From Candidatus Kaistia colombiensis (GTDB taxonomy: Bacteria > Pseudomonadota > Alphaproteobacteria > Rhizobiales > Kaistiaceae), in assembly GCA_029203105.1 (NCBI GenBank), contig CP119318.1, positions 4,292,501-4,356,500 on the forward strand: 64,000 nt of DNA, in the 5' to 3' direction. The notes below the pieces were generated by a model, which was given only the letters and a program-made list of their open reading frames with translations, was not told the origin of the DNA and did not search any database. This document shows positions 38,306 to 46,980 of the stretch, in pieces. Position 1 is the first letter of the stretch; each line of letters begins with the position of its first letter. Made by a program: the position numbers and the translations under genes.

Positions 38306-39181
38306 TTAGCGTGCCAGGACGCGGCCTGCGATGGCGTCGAGCCTGGCGAGCAGCGCCGGATCGCGCGCATGCGGTGCCGTCATGATGGCGTGGTCGAGCG
38401 CCCGGTCCGAGCCGATCGGGCAAGCTTCGTGCTCGGCCGGGAAATCGCGCGCCAGCCGCGCCACGAGGCGCTGCGCCTTGTCGCGATTGTCGCCAAGCAC
38501 CTTGATGATGGCCTCGACCGACACGGCCTCATGGCCAGGATGCCAGCAATCATAGTCGGTGACCATGGCGATGGTGGCGTAGGCGATCTCCGCCTCGCGG
38601 GCGAGCTTCGCCTCCGGCATGTTGGTCATGCCGATCACCGAAGCGTCCCAGCTTCGATAGAGATGCGACTCGGCGACCGACGAGAATTGCGGCCCATCCA
38701 TGCAGACATAGGTGCCGCCGACATGATGATCGATCGCCTCGGCCTCGGCGGCAAGGCGGATCCGATCGACGAGCCTTGGCGCGACGGGATGCGCCATCGA
38801 GACATGCGCGACGCAGCCATTTCCAAAGAAACTCGAGACGCGCGCCACCGTCCGATCGATGAACTGGTCGACCAGCACGAACTGGCCGGGAAAATGCTCC
38901 TGCTTCAACGAACCGACAGCCGAGACGGAGACCAGGTCAGTGACGCCGGCGCGCTTCAGCGCGTCGATATTGGCGCGGTAGTCGATGCCGGAAGGCGACA
39001 GGCGATGGCCCCGGCCGTGGCGCGGCAGGAAGACGATCTCCGTCGCGCCGATGCGGCCGAAGCGAAGCTGGTCGGAGGGCTCTCCCCACGGGCTTTCGAC
39101 CGTGCGCCATTCCGCGCCTTCGAGACCCGGCAGGTCATAGAGACCCGACCCGCCGATGATGCCGAGAACCGCCTTGGTCAT
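38306..39181 (-). CDS. mtaP: S-methyl-5'-thioadenosine phosphorylase
   Basis: Cleaves methylthioadenosine, a by-product of polyamine and homoserine-lactone synthesis, to adenine and 5-methylthioribose-1-phosphate. A 291-residue protein from ATG 39181: TKAVLGIIGGSGLYDLPGLE, the phosphate-binding LPRHGRGHRLSPSGIDYRAN near residue 55, SVSAVGSLKQEHFPGQFVLV near 95 and IGMTNMPEAKLAREAEIAYA near 180, which are the MTAP signature segments. The adenine released would be used by Apt, encoded just downstream. PNP-type inosine/guanosine activity is an alternative for some members. Confidence 0.95.
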   Translation of the reverse strand: MTKAVLGIIGGSGLYDLPGLEGAEWRTVESPWGEPSDQLRFGRIGATEIVFLPRHGRGHRLSPSGIDYRANIDALKRAGVTDLVSVSAVGSLKQEHFPGQFVLVDQFIDRTVARVSSFFGNGCVAHVSMAHPVAPRLVDRIRLAAEAEAIDHHVGGTYVCMDGPQFSSVAESHLYRSWDASVIGMTNMPEAKLAREAEIAYATIAMVTDYDCWHPGHEAVSVEAIIKVLGDNRDKAQRLVARLARDFPAEHEACPIGSDRALDHAIMTAPHARDPALLARLDAIAGRVLAR

Positions 39182-39287
39182 GGATCGCTGCCTGTCCTGT
39201 CCTTGGGGCGACAAGGATCGCAAAGCGCCCGACGAAGCTCAAGCGGCTTCATGGTCCGGGATGTCTGAGGCTGGCCGCACGCCCTTT

Positions 39288-39447
39288 ACCTCTCCCTGAG
39301 GGAGAGGTCGACGGCCGGAAGGCCGGCGGGTGAGGGTTTACGGCCTCACCAGTCCGGCTCCGGCGGCGCGTGCGACAGAGCCCTCCCCGGAGGGTTCCCT
39401 AAACCCTCACCCGGAGCTTCGCTCCGACCTCTCCCTCAGGGAGAGGT
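39288..39447. repeat. REP-like nested inverted repeat with palindromic ends
   Basis: Both ends are 21-bp near-palindromes: ACCTCTCCCTGAGGGAGAGG at 39288-39308 and ACCTCTCCCTCAGGGAGAGG at 39427-39447. Inside, GGGTGAGGGTTTA (39328-39340) is inverted at 39400-39412 (TAAACCCTCACCC). The whole 160 bp can fold on itself. Elements of this style are common between genes in proteobacteria. It lies between mtaP (39181) and hemF (39478). Confidence 0.85.
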
Positions 39448-39477
39448 GAAGGAAGTGGTCATGGGCTCGACAGCCCC

Positions 39478-40365
39478 CTAAGGCCACTTCACCACGGGCG
39501 GCATCGACGACAGGATCGAATCGATGTTGCCGCCGGTCCGCAGGCCGAAGATCGTGCCCCGGTCATAGAGCAGGTTGAACTCGACATAGCGGCCGCGACG
39601 GATCAATTGCTCCTCGCGGTCGGCCTCGGTCCAGGGCGTATCCATGTTGGCGCGCACCGCCGCGTCATAGGCGGCGAGGAAGCTGACGCCGACATCTTGT
39701 GTGAAATCGAAATCGGCGTCCCAGTCGCCGGAATTGTGGCCATCGTAGAAGATGCCGCCAATGCCGCGCGGCTCGTTGCGATGCTTCAGGAAGAAGTATT
39801 CGTCGCACCACTTCTTGTAGCGTTCGTAATCGGCGACCGGATGGCGCTCGCAGGCGCCCAGCATGGCGGCATGGAAGGCGACGCTGTCGGGATCTTCCTG
39901 CGTGCGGCGGCGATCCAGCACCGGCGTCAGATCGGCGCCGCCGCCGAACCATTGCTTGGTCGTCACCACCATGCGGGTGTTCATGTGCACGGCCGGGACG
40001 TTCGGATTGGTCATGTGGGCGATCAGCGAGATGCCCGCCGCCCAGAAGCGCGGATCCTCGGCAGCGCCCGGCATTTCCTTGGCGAATTCCGGCGCGAACG
40101 TGCCGTGCACGGTAGAGACATGCACGCCGACCTTCTCGAACAGGCGGCCATGCATCAGCGCCATCGTGCCGCCGCCGCCCGGTGCGCCGGTGTGATCGGT
40201 CCGCTTCCAGGGCTTGCGTTCGAACCGTCCGGCCTTGTCGCCATAGAGCGCCGGCGATGCCGCGTCCTCCAGCGCCTCGAAGGCTGCGATGATGCGGCCC
40301 TGCAGTTCGGCGAACCAGGTGCTCGCGCGGTCCTTCTTGTCCTCGATTGCGTCAGGCAATGCCAT
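39478..40365 (-). CDS. hemF: Oxygen-dependent coproporphyrinogen-III oxidase
   Basis: Converts coproporphyrinogen III to protoporphyrinogen IX in heme synthesis under oxygen. A 295-residue protein starting MALPDAIEDKKDRASTWFAE. The family signature is GGGADLTPVLDRRRTQED near residue 150; WKRTDHTGAPGGGGTMALMH near 50 and GIGGIFYDGHNSGDWDADFD near 215 are also diagnostic, as is the end RYVEFNLLYDRGTIFGLRTG. Its start overlaps the end of trmL by 14 bases. Anaerobic HemN is presumably encoded elsewhere. Confidence 0.97.
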   Translation of the reverse strand: MALPDAIEDKKDRASTWFAELQGRIIAAFEALEDAASPALYGDKAGRFERKPWKRTDHTGAPGGGGTMALMHGRLFEKVGVHVSTVHGTFAPEFAKEMPGAAEDPRFWAAGISLIAHMTNPNVPAVHMNTRMVVTTKQWFGGGADLTPVLDRRRTQEDPDSVAFHAAMLGACERHPVADYERYKKWCDEYFFLKHRNEPRGIGGIFYDGHNSGDWDADFDFTQDVGVSFLAAYDAAVRANMDTPWTEADREEQLIRRGRYVEFNLLYDRGTIFGLRTGGNIDSILSSMPPVVKWP

Positions 40366-40849
40366 TTGTGTCTTCCTCAACTGCGAGCGCGCCCGGCAGG
40401 CCACCGGTCTGCCTCAGCGCCTCGCCAGTTACCATGGCGACGGTCATGGCGAGATTGATCGAGCGCAATCCCGGCCGCATCGGGACGATCAGTCGCGCCT
40501 CGGCCTTCTCATGCACCGATTCGGGCACGCCGGCGCTTTCCCGGCCGAAGAGCAGAACGTCGTCCGGCCGGAAGGAGAAATCCGTGTAGGCGATCGCGGC
40601 CTTGGTCGACAACAGCACAAGCCGACCACCATTCCCGGCGCGGAAACTCTCGAACGTTTCGAAAGAAATGTGGCGGCGAAGTGCAGCGCGCTCCACATAG
40701 TCCATGCCGGCACGCTTCAATCCGCGATCCGACAGGTCGAAGCCGGCAGGCTCTATGATGTCGACATCCACGCCCACGCAGGCGGCGAATCGCAGGATCG
40801 CTCCGGTATTGTGGGGAATGTCCGGCTGGTAGAGCGCGATGCGGGGCAT
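40352..40849 (-). CDS. trmL: tRNA (cytidine(34)-2'-O)-methyltransferase TrmL
   Basis: Methylates the wobble ribose of two tRNA-Leu isoacceptors. The 165-residue SPOUT-family protein starts MPRIALYQPDIPHNTGAILR; the SAM-binding knot includes LLFGRESAGVPESVHEKAEA near residue 95 and IVPMRPGLRSINLAMTVAMV near 120. It overlaps hemF by 14 bases, so the two are translationally coupled, and is divergent from an ABC exporter gene with 77 bp between the starts. Confidence 0.95.
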   Translation of the reverse strand: MPRIALYQPDIPHNTGAILRFAACVGVDVDIIEPAGFDLSDRGLKRAGMDYVERAALRRHISFETFESFRAGNGGRLVLLSTKAAIAYTDFSFRPDDVLLFGRESAGVPESVHEKAEARLIVPMRPGLRSINLAMTVAMVTGEALRQTGGLPGALAVEEDTNGIA

Positions 40850-40926
40850 CTGCCTTCCCTTCAATCGGGTTGCACTTCAAACGGGTTGGCGCGAAACGAC
40901 GCGACAACGGTGATACAGGATCCGGC

Positions 40927-42777
40927 ATGCTTCGCTATTTCGAACGTCTGATCGATCCGTTCGTCCCGGAGGATAACGATCCCCCGAGCGGCCTGCTCGC
41001 CTTCTATCGCCATTTCCTGCTTCCCGTCTGGCCCTATGTCGTGGCGCTGATGGCGGCGGGGCTGGCGGTGTCGCTGGCCGAGGTGGCGATCTATTCCTAT
41101 GTCGGCCGGCTGGTCGACCTGATGACCAAGGGCCAGACGGGGAGCTTCCTCGCCGATCATGGCTGGCAGCTCGCCGGCATGGCGCTGGTCGTCGTCGTGC
41201 TGCGCCCGCTGGTCAACGCGATCCAGACCATCCTGTCGAACCAGACTTTGCCGCCGGCCCTCACCGCCCGCGTGCGCTGGCTCAACCACCTGCATGTGCT
41301 CGGCCAGTCCTATTCCTTCTTCCAGAACGATTTCTCCGGCCGCATCGTCACCAAGATCGTTCAGACCGGCTCGGCGCTGACGCAGTCGATCACCCAGGTC
41401 ATCGACGCGCTCTGGGTCATCTCGGTCTTCGTTGTCTCGGCGCTGTTCATCTTCGCCGATGTCAGCCTGCTGATGGCGGTGCCGCTGGCGATCTGGGTCG
41501 TGGTGCTGGCGAGCCTCGCCTATTTCTTCGTGCCGCGCGTGCGCAAGCGCGCCGCTGCCGCTTCCGAAGCGCGCTCGCTGCTGACCGGCAAGCTCGCCGA
41601 CATCTACGGCAACATCCAGACGGTCAAGCTGTTCGCCCGTGATGGCCGCGAGGAGGATACCGCCCGCACGGCCATCGCCGAGCAGACGGGTCGCCTGCTC
41701 GACCAGAACCGGCTGGTGACGACGCTCTCCATCCTGCTGCAGTTCACCAACGCGCTGCTGATCGGCGCGACGGGCGCAGCCGCGGTCGTGCTGTGGACGC
41801 GCGGCTCGATCAGCGCCGGCGAGACAGCCGTGGCGCTCGGCCTCGTCATGCGGCTGACCGTGATGTCGGGCCGGGTGATGATGACGCTGACCGGCCTGTT
41901 CGACAATGTCGGCACCGTCGAGGACGGCATGCGCACGATCGCCCGCCCGCACGGCCTGATCGACCAGCCGGACGCGCCGCAGTTGATCGTCGACCAGGGC
42001 GAGATCGCCTTCGACAATGTCGTCTTCAGCTATGGCGGCAAGACCCCGGTACTGCGCGGCGTCGACCTGGTGGTGAAGCCCGGCGAGCGTATCGGCCTGG
42101 TCGGCCGCTCCGGCGCCGGCAAGACGACGATGGTGAGCCTGCTGCTGCGCCTGTACGACCTCGAGAGCGGCGCGATCCGCATCGACGGGCAGGATATCTC
42201 CACCGTCACGCAAGGCTCGCTGCGCGCCGCGATCGGCGTCGTCACGCAGGACACGGCACTCTTGAACCGCTCGGTGCGCGACAACATCCGCTACGGCCGA
42301 CCCGACGCCGACGACGCGGCGGTGCGCCGGGCGGCGCGCCAGGCCGCCGCCGACGGCTTCATCGAGGGTCTCGCCGACCCGCGCGGCCGCATTGGCTACG
42401 ACGCCCATGTCGGCGAGCGCGGCGTAAAACTCTCCGGCGGCCAGCGGCAGCGTATCGCCATCGCCCGCGTCCTGCTCAAGGATGCCCCAATTCTCGTCCT
42501 CGACGAAGCGACCTCGGCGCTCGATTCGGAGATCGAGGCGGTGATCCAGGAACAGCTCGAAGGGCTGATGGAGAACAAGACGGTGATCGCCATCGCGCAC
42601 CGCCTGTCGACCATCGCCGCGATGGACCGGTTGGTCGTGATGGACGAGGGCCGCATCGTCGAGACCGGCACGCATCAGGAGCTGCTGGCGGCCAAGGGCC
42701 TCTACGCCTCGCTCTGGGCCCGCCAGTCCGGCGGCTTCATCGGCGGCCTGACCCCGCACGAGATCGCGGCCGAGTAG
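40927..42777 (+). CDS. ABC transporter, fused permease and ATP-binding protein (exporter type), copy 1
   Basis: A 616-residue half-transporter. Six membrane helices occupy about residues 30-320; the ATPase domain follows with Walker A VGRSGAGKTTMVSLLL, the signature KLSGGQRQRIAIARV, Walker B ILVLDEATSALDSE and the H-loop AIAHRLST. The catalytic glutamate is present, so the site is competent. The family exports lipids, peptides or drugs as homo- or heterodimers. The following paralogue, 422 bp away, is similar along its length, including the N-terminal IDPF motif, so the two may form a heterodimer. The substrate is unknown. Confidence 0.93.
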   Translation: MLRYFERLIDPFVPEDNDPPSGLLAFYRHFLLPVWPYVVALMAAGLAVSLAEVAIYSYVGRLVDLMTKGQTGSFLADHGWQLAGMALVVVVLRPLVNAIQTILSNQTLPPALTARVRWLNHLHVLGQSYSFFQNDFSGRIVTKIVQTGSALTQSITQVIDALWVISVFVVSALFIFADVSLLMAVPLAIWVVVLASLAYFFVPRVRKRAAAASEARSLLTGKLADIYGNIQTVKLFARDGREEDTARTAIAEQTGRLLDQNRLVTTLSILLQFTNALLIGATGAAAVVLWTRGSISAGETAVALGLVMRLTVMSGRVMMTLTGLFDNVGTVEDGMRTIARPHGLIDQPDAPQLIVDQGEIAFDNVVFSYGGKTPVLRGVDLVVKPGERIGLVGRSGAGKTTMVSLLLRLYDLESGAIRIDGQDISTVTQGSLRAAIGVVTQDTALLNRSVRDNIRYGRPDADDAAVRRAARQAAADGFIEGLADPRGRIGYDAHVGERGVKLSGGQRQRIAIARVLLKDAPILVLDEATSALDSEIEAVIQEQLEGLMENKTVIAIAHRLSTIAAMDRLVVMDEGRIVETGTHQELLAAKGLYASLWARQSGGFIGGLTPHEIAAE

Positions 42778-43199
42778 CGCCATGGGTGACGGGCAAGCCT
42801 GTCACCCATCTGCAACAAAACGCTCGAAAGCCGATTCGCATCGGAAAAATGCGGGATTCGAAGCCGAAACCGCGCTAGCATCCTCTGATTGCACCAGTTG
42901 CCGCGCATTTTTGCGCCCGCAACGCAGAACCGGGAGGGTTGGATGGAAATGATCCTGTTGAACAACCGGCCCGCGATCTGCCGACGTCACGCGACGAACG
43001 CCGCGCGCTGACGCTTCCTGGCCCTCCTGGCCGAACCTCTCCGGACTCCCTGTTTCCAACCATTCCGGTTTCCGGTTCGCCAAGGCCTTTCGCTTTCGCC
43101 GGATGATGTGCCCTCTCCCACCGGAGACGCGCGCCCAAAACCCCGATTTCGCGCCGCGCGGCCCATGCGCGGACCAGTTTGCCAACTCTGGACGCCCTC
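42778..43199. other. Gene-free stretch between the two ABC exporter genes
   Basis: Apart from the hairpin at 42782-42809 this 420 bp shows no convincing gene. Short frames on both strands lack ribosome sites and recognisable proteins. The second exporter probably has its own promoter here. Confidence 0.5.
42782..42809 (+). terminator. Hairpin after the first ABC exporter
   Basis: ATGGGTGACGGGC pairs with GCCTGTCACCCAT around AA with one G-T pair. No T-run follows, so it may only partly terminate or may stabilise the transcript. Confidence 0.5.
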
Positions 43200-45035
43200 A
43201 TGTTCCGCTTTTTCGAATCCCGGATCGATCCGTTCCGCAGCCACGACGACAGCATGCCGCCGGCAACGCTAGGTGGCTTCTACTGGCGCTACTGCCGGCA
43301 GATCTGGCCGTTTCTCCTGATCCTGATGGCGATCGGGCTGATCGTGTCGCTGATCGAGATCGCGATGCTTCGCTATATCGGCTCGATCGTCGACCTGCTG
43401 AAGACGACTTCACCGGCCGAAATCTGGGCCGACTACGGACCGACCTTTCTCTGGATGGGTTTCGTCATCGTCATCGCCCGTCCGCTGGGGGCGGTGGCGC
43501 ATGACCTGGTCAACCAGCAGACCATCGCGCCGAACTTCACCAATCTGATCCGCTGGCAGACGCACCACTATGTGATGCGCCAGTCGATCACCTTCTTCGC
43601 CAACGACTTCGCCGGGCGCATCGCCTCGAAGATCGTGCAGACCGGCCCGGCCCTGCGCGAATCGGTGACGCAGGTGATCGACGCGCTGTGGTTCGTGACG
43701 ATCTTCGCCGGCTCGGCGCTGGTGATCTTCTGGGAGGCCGACTGGCGGCTGGCGATGCCGCTGCTGTTCTGGATCGTCGCCTATGTCGTGACGCTGGCCT
43801 GGTTCGTGCCGCGCATCCGCGACCGCGCCACCATCATGTCCGAGATGCGCTCGCAGCTCACCGGCCGCATCGTCGACAGCTACACCAACGTCCAGACGGT
43901 CAAGCTGTTCGCCCATCCCGAGCGCGAGGACGATTATGCCAAGGAGGCGCTGGTCGAGCACACCGCCGCCTTCAAGAACGAGACGCGCCTGATCACGGCG
44001 ATGAACGCCACGGTTTCGAGCCTGAACGGCCTGTTGGTGATGGCGACGGGCACGCTCGCCGTCTGGCTGTGGTCGTTCGATGCGATCACGCTCGGCGCCA
44101 TCGCGGTGGCCGCCGGCCTTGCCATCCGCATCACCAACATGTCCGGCTGGATCATGTGGGTGTCGATCGGCATCTTCGAGCAGATGGGCACCGTGCAGGA
44201 GGGGCTGGAGACGATCGCCCGCCCCTATGAGCTGCTCGACAAGCCCGGCGCCAAGCCGCTCGTCGCCGACAAGGGCGAAATCCGCTTCGAGAACGTCCGC
44301 TTCCACTATGGCAAGGCGGGCGGCATCATCGAGGACCTGACCTTCACGATCCGGCCCGGCGAAAAGGTCGGCCTGGTCGGCCGGTCGGGTGCCGGCAAGT
44401 CGACGCTGGTCAATCTGCTGCTCCGTTTCTACGACGTGGAGGCGGGACGCATCCGCATCGATGGCCAGAACGTCGCCGACGTGACGCAGGACAGCCTGCG
44501 CCAGCAGATCGGCCTCGTGACGCAGGACACCTCGCTGCTGCATCGCTCGGTGCGCGACAACATCCTCTATGGCCGCCCAGATGCTCCGGAATCGGCGGTC
44601 GTCGAGGCGGCGCGGCAGGCGCACGCCGACGGCTTCATCGAGGGCCTGAGCGATCCGCACGGCCGCACGGGGCTCGACGCCCATGTCGGCGAGCGTGGCG
44701 TCAAGCTCTCGGGCGGCCAGCGGCAGCGCATCGCCATTGCCCGGGTGTTGCTGAAGGACGCACCGATTCTCATCCTCGACGAAGCGACATCGGCGCTCGA
44801 TTCGGAGGTCGAGGCGGCGATCCAGGAGAGCTTCTCCCGGCTGATGGAGAACAAGACGGTGATCGCCATCGCCCACCGCCTGTCGACCATCGCGGCGATG
44901 GACCGGCTGATCGTGCTCGACCAGGGCCACATCGTCGAAACGGGCAGCCACGAGGAACTGCTGCGCAAGGATGGGCTCTACGCCAGCCTCTGGCGCCGGC
45001 AGTCGGGCGGCTTCCTCGAACTCGAGGCGAACTGA
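43200..45035 (+). CDS. ABC transporter, fused permease and ATP-binding protein (exporter type), copy 2
   Basis: A 611-residue paralogue of the preceding exporter. It begins MFRFFESRIDPFRSHDDSMP, with the membrane domain in about residues 35-320. The ATPase domain has Walker A VGRSGAGKSTLVNLLL, the signature KLSGGQRQRIAIARVL, Walker B ILILDEATSALDSE and H-loop AIAHRLST. Both paralogues keep the catalytic glutamate, unlike heterodimers with one degenerate site. The segment after the signature is almost identical in the two genes, consistent with gene conversion or constraint. The substrate is unknown. Confidence 0.93.
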   Translation: MFRFFESRIDPFRSHDDSMPPATLGGFYWRYCRQIWPFLLILMAIGLIVSLIEIAMLRYIGSIVDLLKTTSPAEIWADYGPTFLWMGFVIVIARPLGAVAHDLVNQQTIAPNFTNLIRWQTHHYVMRQSITFFANDFAGRIASKIVQTGPALRESVTQVIDALWFVTIFAGSALVIFWEADWRLAMPLLFWIVAYVVTLAWFVPRIRDRATIMSEMRSQLTGRIVDSYTNVQTVKLFAHPEREDDYAKEALVEHTAAFKNETRLITAMNATVSSLNGLLVMATGTLAVWLWSFDAITLGAIAVAAGLAIRITNMSGWIMWVSIGIFEQMGTVQEGLETIARPYELLDKPGAKPLVADKGEIRFENVRFHYGKAGGIIEDLTFTIRPGEKVGLVGRSGAGKSTLVNLLLRFYDVEAGRIRIDGQNVADVTQDSLRQQIGLVTQDTSLLHRSVRDNILYGRPDAPESAVVEAARQAHADGFIEGLSDPHGRTGLDAHVGERGVKLSGGQRQRIAIARVLLKDAPILILDEATSALDSEVEAAIQESFSRLMENKTVIAIAHRLSTIAAMDRLIVLDQGHIVETGSHEELLRKDGLYASLWRRQSGGFLELEAN

Positions 45036-45041
45036 GTCGCG

Positions 45042-45076
45042 AGGGCGGGACAGGCGGCGACCGCCTGCCCCGCCCT
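45042..45076. terminator. Bidirectional hairpin between ABC exporter 2 and the ABM gene
   Basis: AGGGCGGG then CAGGCGG pairs with CCGCCTG and CCCGCCCT around CGA, with a single mismatch. It lies between two convergent stop codons, though T-runs are short. Confidence 0.75.
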
Positions 45077-45093
45077 TGTGCAGCCGCTCCCCG

Positions 45094-45474
45094 TCAGATC
45101 GCCGGGACCCGGGCGTAACTGGCGATGTCGGCGGTGATGCCGAGGCGAACGATCATCTCGTTCCGGTCGAAGCCCATCTCGGCATGGCGCTTCGCCACGG
45201 CTTCGCCGACCCGGCCCACGACCTCCGCGTTCACCCATTCGACGACGGTCACGACGTTGAAGGCGCCCGGCCCCGATTGCTGCTCGAGGATCATGTCCTG
45301 CAGGAATCCCTCCTGCCGTCGCAGCACGGCGTGGGTCTCGTGGACGCGGGCGAGAAACTCGTCGCGGCCGGCAGCCGGGACGATGAACTTGTCGACCCGG
45401 TAGAGCGGGCCGGCGGGCATGGATGCAGCCCCGACGCTTGGACCGGAAGCGGAAAAGGCGGATGGCTTGTTCAT
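45094..45474 (-). CDS. Antibiotic biosynthesis monooxygenase (ABM) domain protein
   Basis: A 126-residue protein with one ABM ferredoxin-like domain from about residue 20: PLYRVDKFIVPAAGRDEFLA, then VHETHAVLRRQEGFLQDMIL and FNVVTVVEWVNAEVVGRVGE. The family includes small cofactor-free oxygenases and heme-degrading enzymes. It is divergent from a MarR gene, with a 27-bp palindrome between, so it is likely under that regulator and may act on the regulator's ligand. Confidence 0.85.
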   Translation of the reverse strand: MNKPSAFSASGPSVGAASMPAGPLYRVDKFIVPAAGRDEFLARVHETHAVLRRQEGFLQDMILEQQSGPGAFNVVTVVEWVNAEVVGRVGEAVAKRHAEMGFDRNEMIVRLGITADIASYARVPAI

Positions 45475-45539
45475 GACAGTGTCCTTGTCGCGGACCGTCG
45501 GGCCAGACGCCCGAAAGGCCTCTGCTGCGATCCCAAAAA

Positions 45540-45566
45540 ATTATATGCATGACTCATGCATATAAT
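45540..45566. promoter_or_regulatory. 27-bp palindrome in the ABM/MarR divergent promoter region
   Basis: A TTATATGCATGA arm (45541-45552) and its exact complement TCATGCATATAA (45554-45565) flank one base, and the outer A/T pair extends it to 27 bp. It lies 66 bp from the ABM start and 71 bp from the marR start. Symmetry and place make it a near-certain operator; the protein that binds is inferred to be the divergent MarR regulator. Confidence 0.88.
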
Positions 45567-45636
45567 ACAAGAGAGCATTCCCGATGGTCGGAATTGGCTT
45601 TGCGCAGACACCTCGGACGGATGCTAGATTGGCGTC

Positions 45637-46188
45637 ATGACGAACACACCCGATGACGAATCCCGGCGCCGGATCGCCCGCATGGGGGCCGAGTCGCTGG
45701 AACGGCTCCAGCGCGAGCCGACCCGCGCCGGCGATATCGAGCAGATCGATTCTGCCCTCGGCCGCATCCGCCGCAGCATGGCGCGGCAGTCGCTCGGCCG
45801 ACGCGTGCTTGCCGATCTCGGAGCCGATATCGATCCTGGCCTCTTCGAGGTCCTGCACGCCATCTCCGGCAAGGACCCGGATGGGCAGGATGCCGTATCA
45901 ATCGGCACCGTCGCGCAGGAGATGGGCGTTGATCCCTCGCAGGCCAGCCGGTTGGTGCGCGAGGCGGTGGAAGCCGGGCTCGTCGTACGGGTCGCCGCGC
46001 CCGACGACGGCCGCCGCAGTGCCCTGCAGCTTTCCGAACTGGGCGCGTCCCTGGTGGCCAGTGCGCGCAATTACAAGCATGTGCTGCTTTTGGAACACTT
46101 CCACGATTGGCCGGAGCGGGACCTTGAGGATTTCGCGCGTCTGCTGACCCGGTTTTCTTCGATCGCGCGTTCCGGCGGCCGGAACTGA
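45637..46188 (+). CDS. MarR-family transcriptional regulator
   Basis: A 183-residue MarR protein with a 35-residue N-terminal extension. The winged helix shows IGTVAQEMGVDPSQASRLVR, EAVEAGLVVRVAAPDDGRRS (wing with DDGRR) and ALQLSELGASLV, and the dimerisation helices lie near both ends (RIRRSMARQSLGRRVLADLG; LLLEHFHDWPERDLEDFARL). It is divergent from the ABM gene and likely represses both genes through the palindrome between. The ligand is unknown; MarR proteins commonly respond to phenolics or oxidants. Confidence 0.93.
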   Translation: MTNTPDDESRRRIARMGAESLERLQREPTRAGDIEQIDSALGRIRRSMARQSLGRRVLADLGADIDPGLFEVLHAISGKDPDGQDAVSIGTVAQEMGVDPSQASRLVREAVEAGLVVRVAAPDDGRRSALQLSELGASLVASARNYKHVLLLEHFHDWPERDLEDFARLLTRFSSIARSGGRN

Positions 46189-46400
46189 CCTTTCCATCCC
46201 GCGACAATGTGCGCATCGCGTGAGCGCTCTCTGGACATTCCTCGCGGTCGGTGGCTAAACAGCTTCTAATCTGTGAGATGGGGACCATGGCGGTTTTCCC
46301 ATCACTTTCGGCCGGGTGTACGAGACATCGCGTTGATGTGGGTCGCATACGGACGATGACGACGGGGGCGCCCGCTTCCGAAGACTATGAGGGGATCATC

Positions 46401-46961
46401 TTGGCTGAAAATGCTACGGCAGAACCGACCCGCCGCGACTTTCTTTATATTGCGACCGGCGCAGTAGGCGCTGTCGGTGTCGCGGCCGCCGTCTGGCCTT
46501 TCATCAATCAGATGAATCCTGACGCGTCGGCATTGGCGCTGGCTTCCACGGAAGTCGACATCGGCGCCCTGCAACCCGGCGACTCGCTGACCGTGAAGTG
46601 GCGCGGCAAGCCGGTGGTCGTGCGCAACCGCACGCAGAAGGAAATCGACGACGCCAAGGCGGCCTCGCTGTCGGACCTCAAGGATCCGGTCGCGCGCAAC
46701 GCCAACCTGCAGCTGGACGCGCCGGCGACCGACGCCAACCGCGCCGCCGCCGGCAAGGAAAACTGGTTCGTGATGGTCAATGTCTGCACCCATCTGGGCT
46801 GCATTCCGCTTGGCCAGTCGGGTTCCTTCAATGGCTGGTTCTGCCCGTGCCATGGCTCGGTCTACGACACGGCCGGTCGTATCCGCAGCGGCCCGGCCCC
46901 TGAGAATATGGCCATTCCGGTCTATTCGTTCCTGAGCGACACCAAGATCAAGATCGGCTGA
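46401..46961 (+). CDS. petA: Ubiquinol-cytochrome c reductase iron-sulfur (Rieske) subunit
   Basis: The Rieske 2Fe-2S protein of the bc1 complex. I choose TTG 46401 (LAENATAEPTRRDFLYIATG) because GAGGGG sits six bases upstream; it gives 186 residues, normal for the family. The twin-arginine motif TRRDFLYIATGAVGAVGVAA anchors and exports the folded protein. Cluster ligands are in CTHLGC (near residue 130) and CPCHGS (near 150). ATG 46356 is an alternative that would add 15 residues. The gene leads petABC. Confidence 0.95.
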   Translation: MAENATAEPTRRDFLYIATGAVGAVGVAAAVWPFINQMNPDASALALASTEVDIGALQPGDSLTVKWRGKPVVVRNRTQKEIDDAKAASLSDLKDPVARNANLQLDAPATDANRAAAGKENWFVMVNVCTHLGCIPLGQSGSFNGWFCPCHGSVYDTAGRIRSGPAPENMAIPVYSFLSDTKIKIG

Positions 46962-46980
46962 CCGGGGGAAAATCGAGATC

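Noticed and set aside
40861..42783. A 640-residue minus-strand frame opposite ABC exporter 1 (and a similar one at 43410-44951)
   Set aside because: Both are mirror frames of conserved exporters and resemble each other only because the exporters do.
42802..43255. Several 85-130-residue frames between the two ABC exporters
   Set aside because: They overlap on one strand, lack ribosome sites and resemble no protein.
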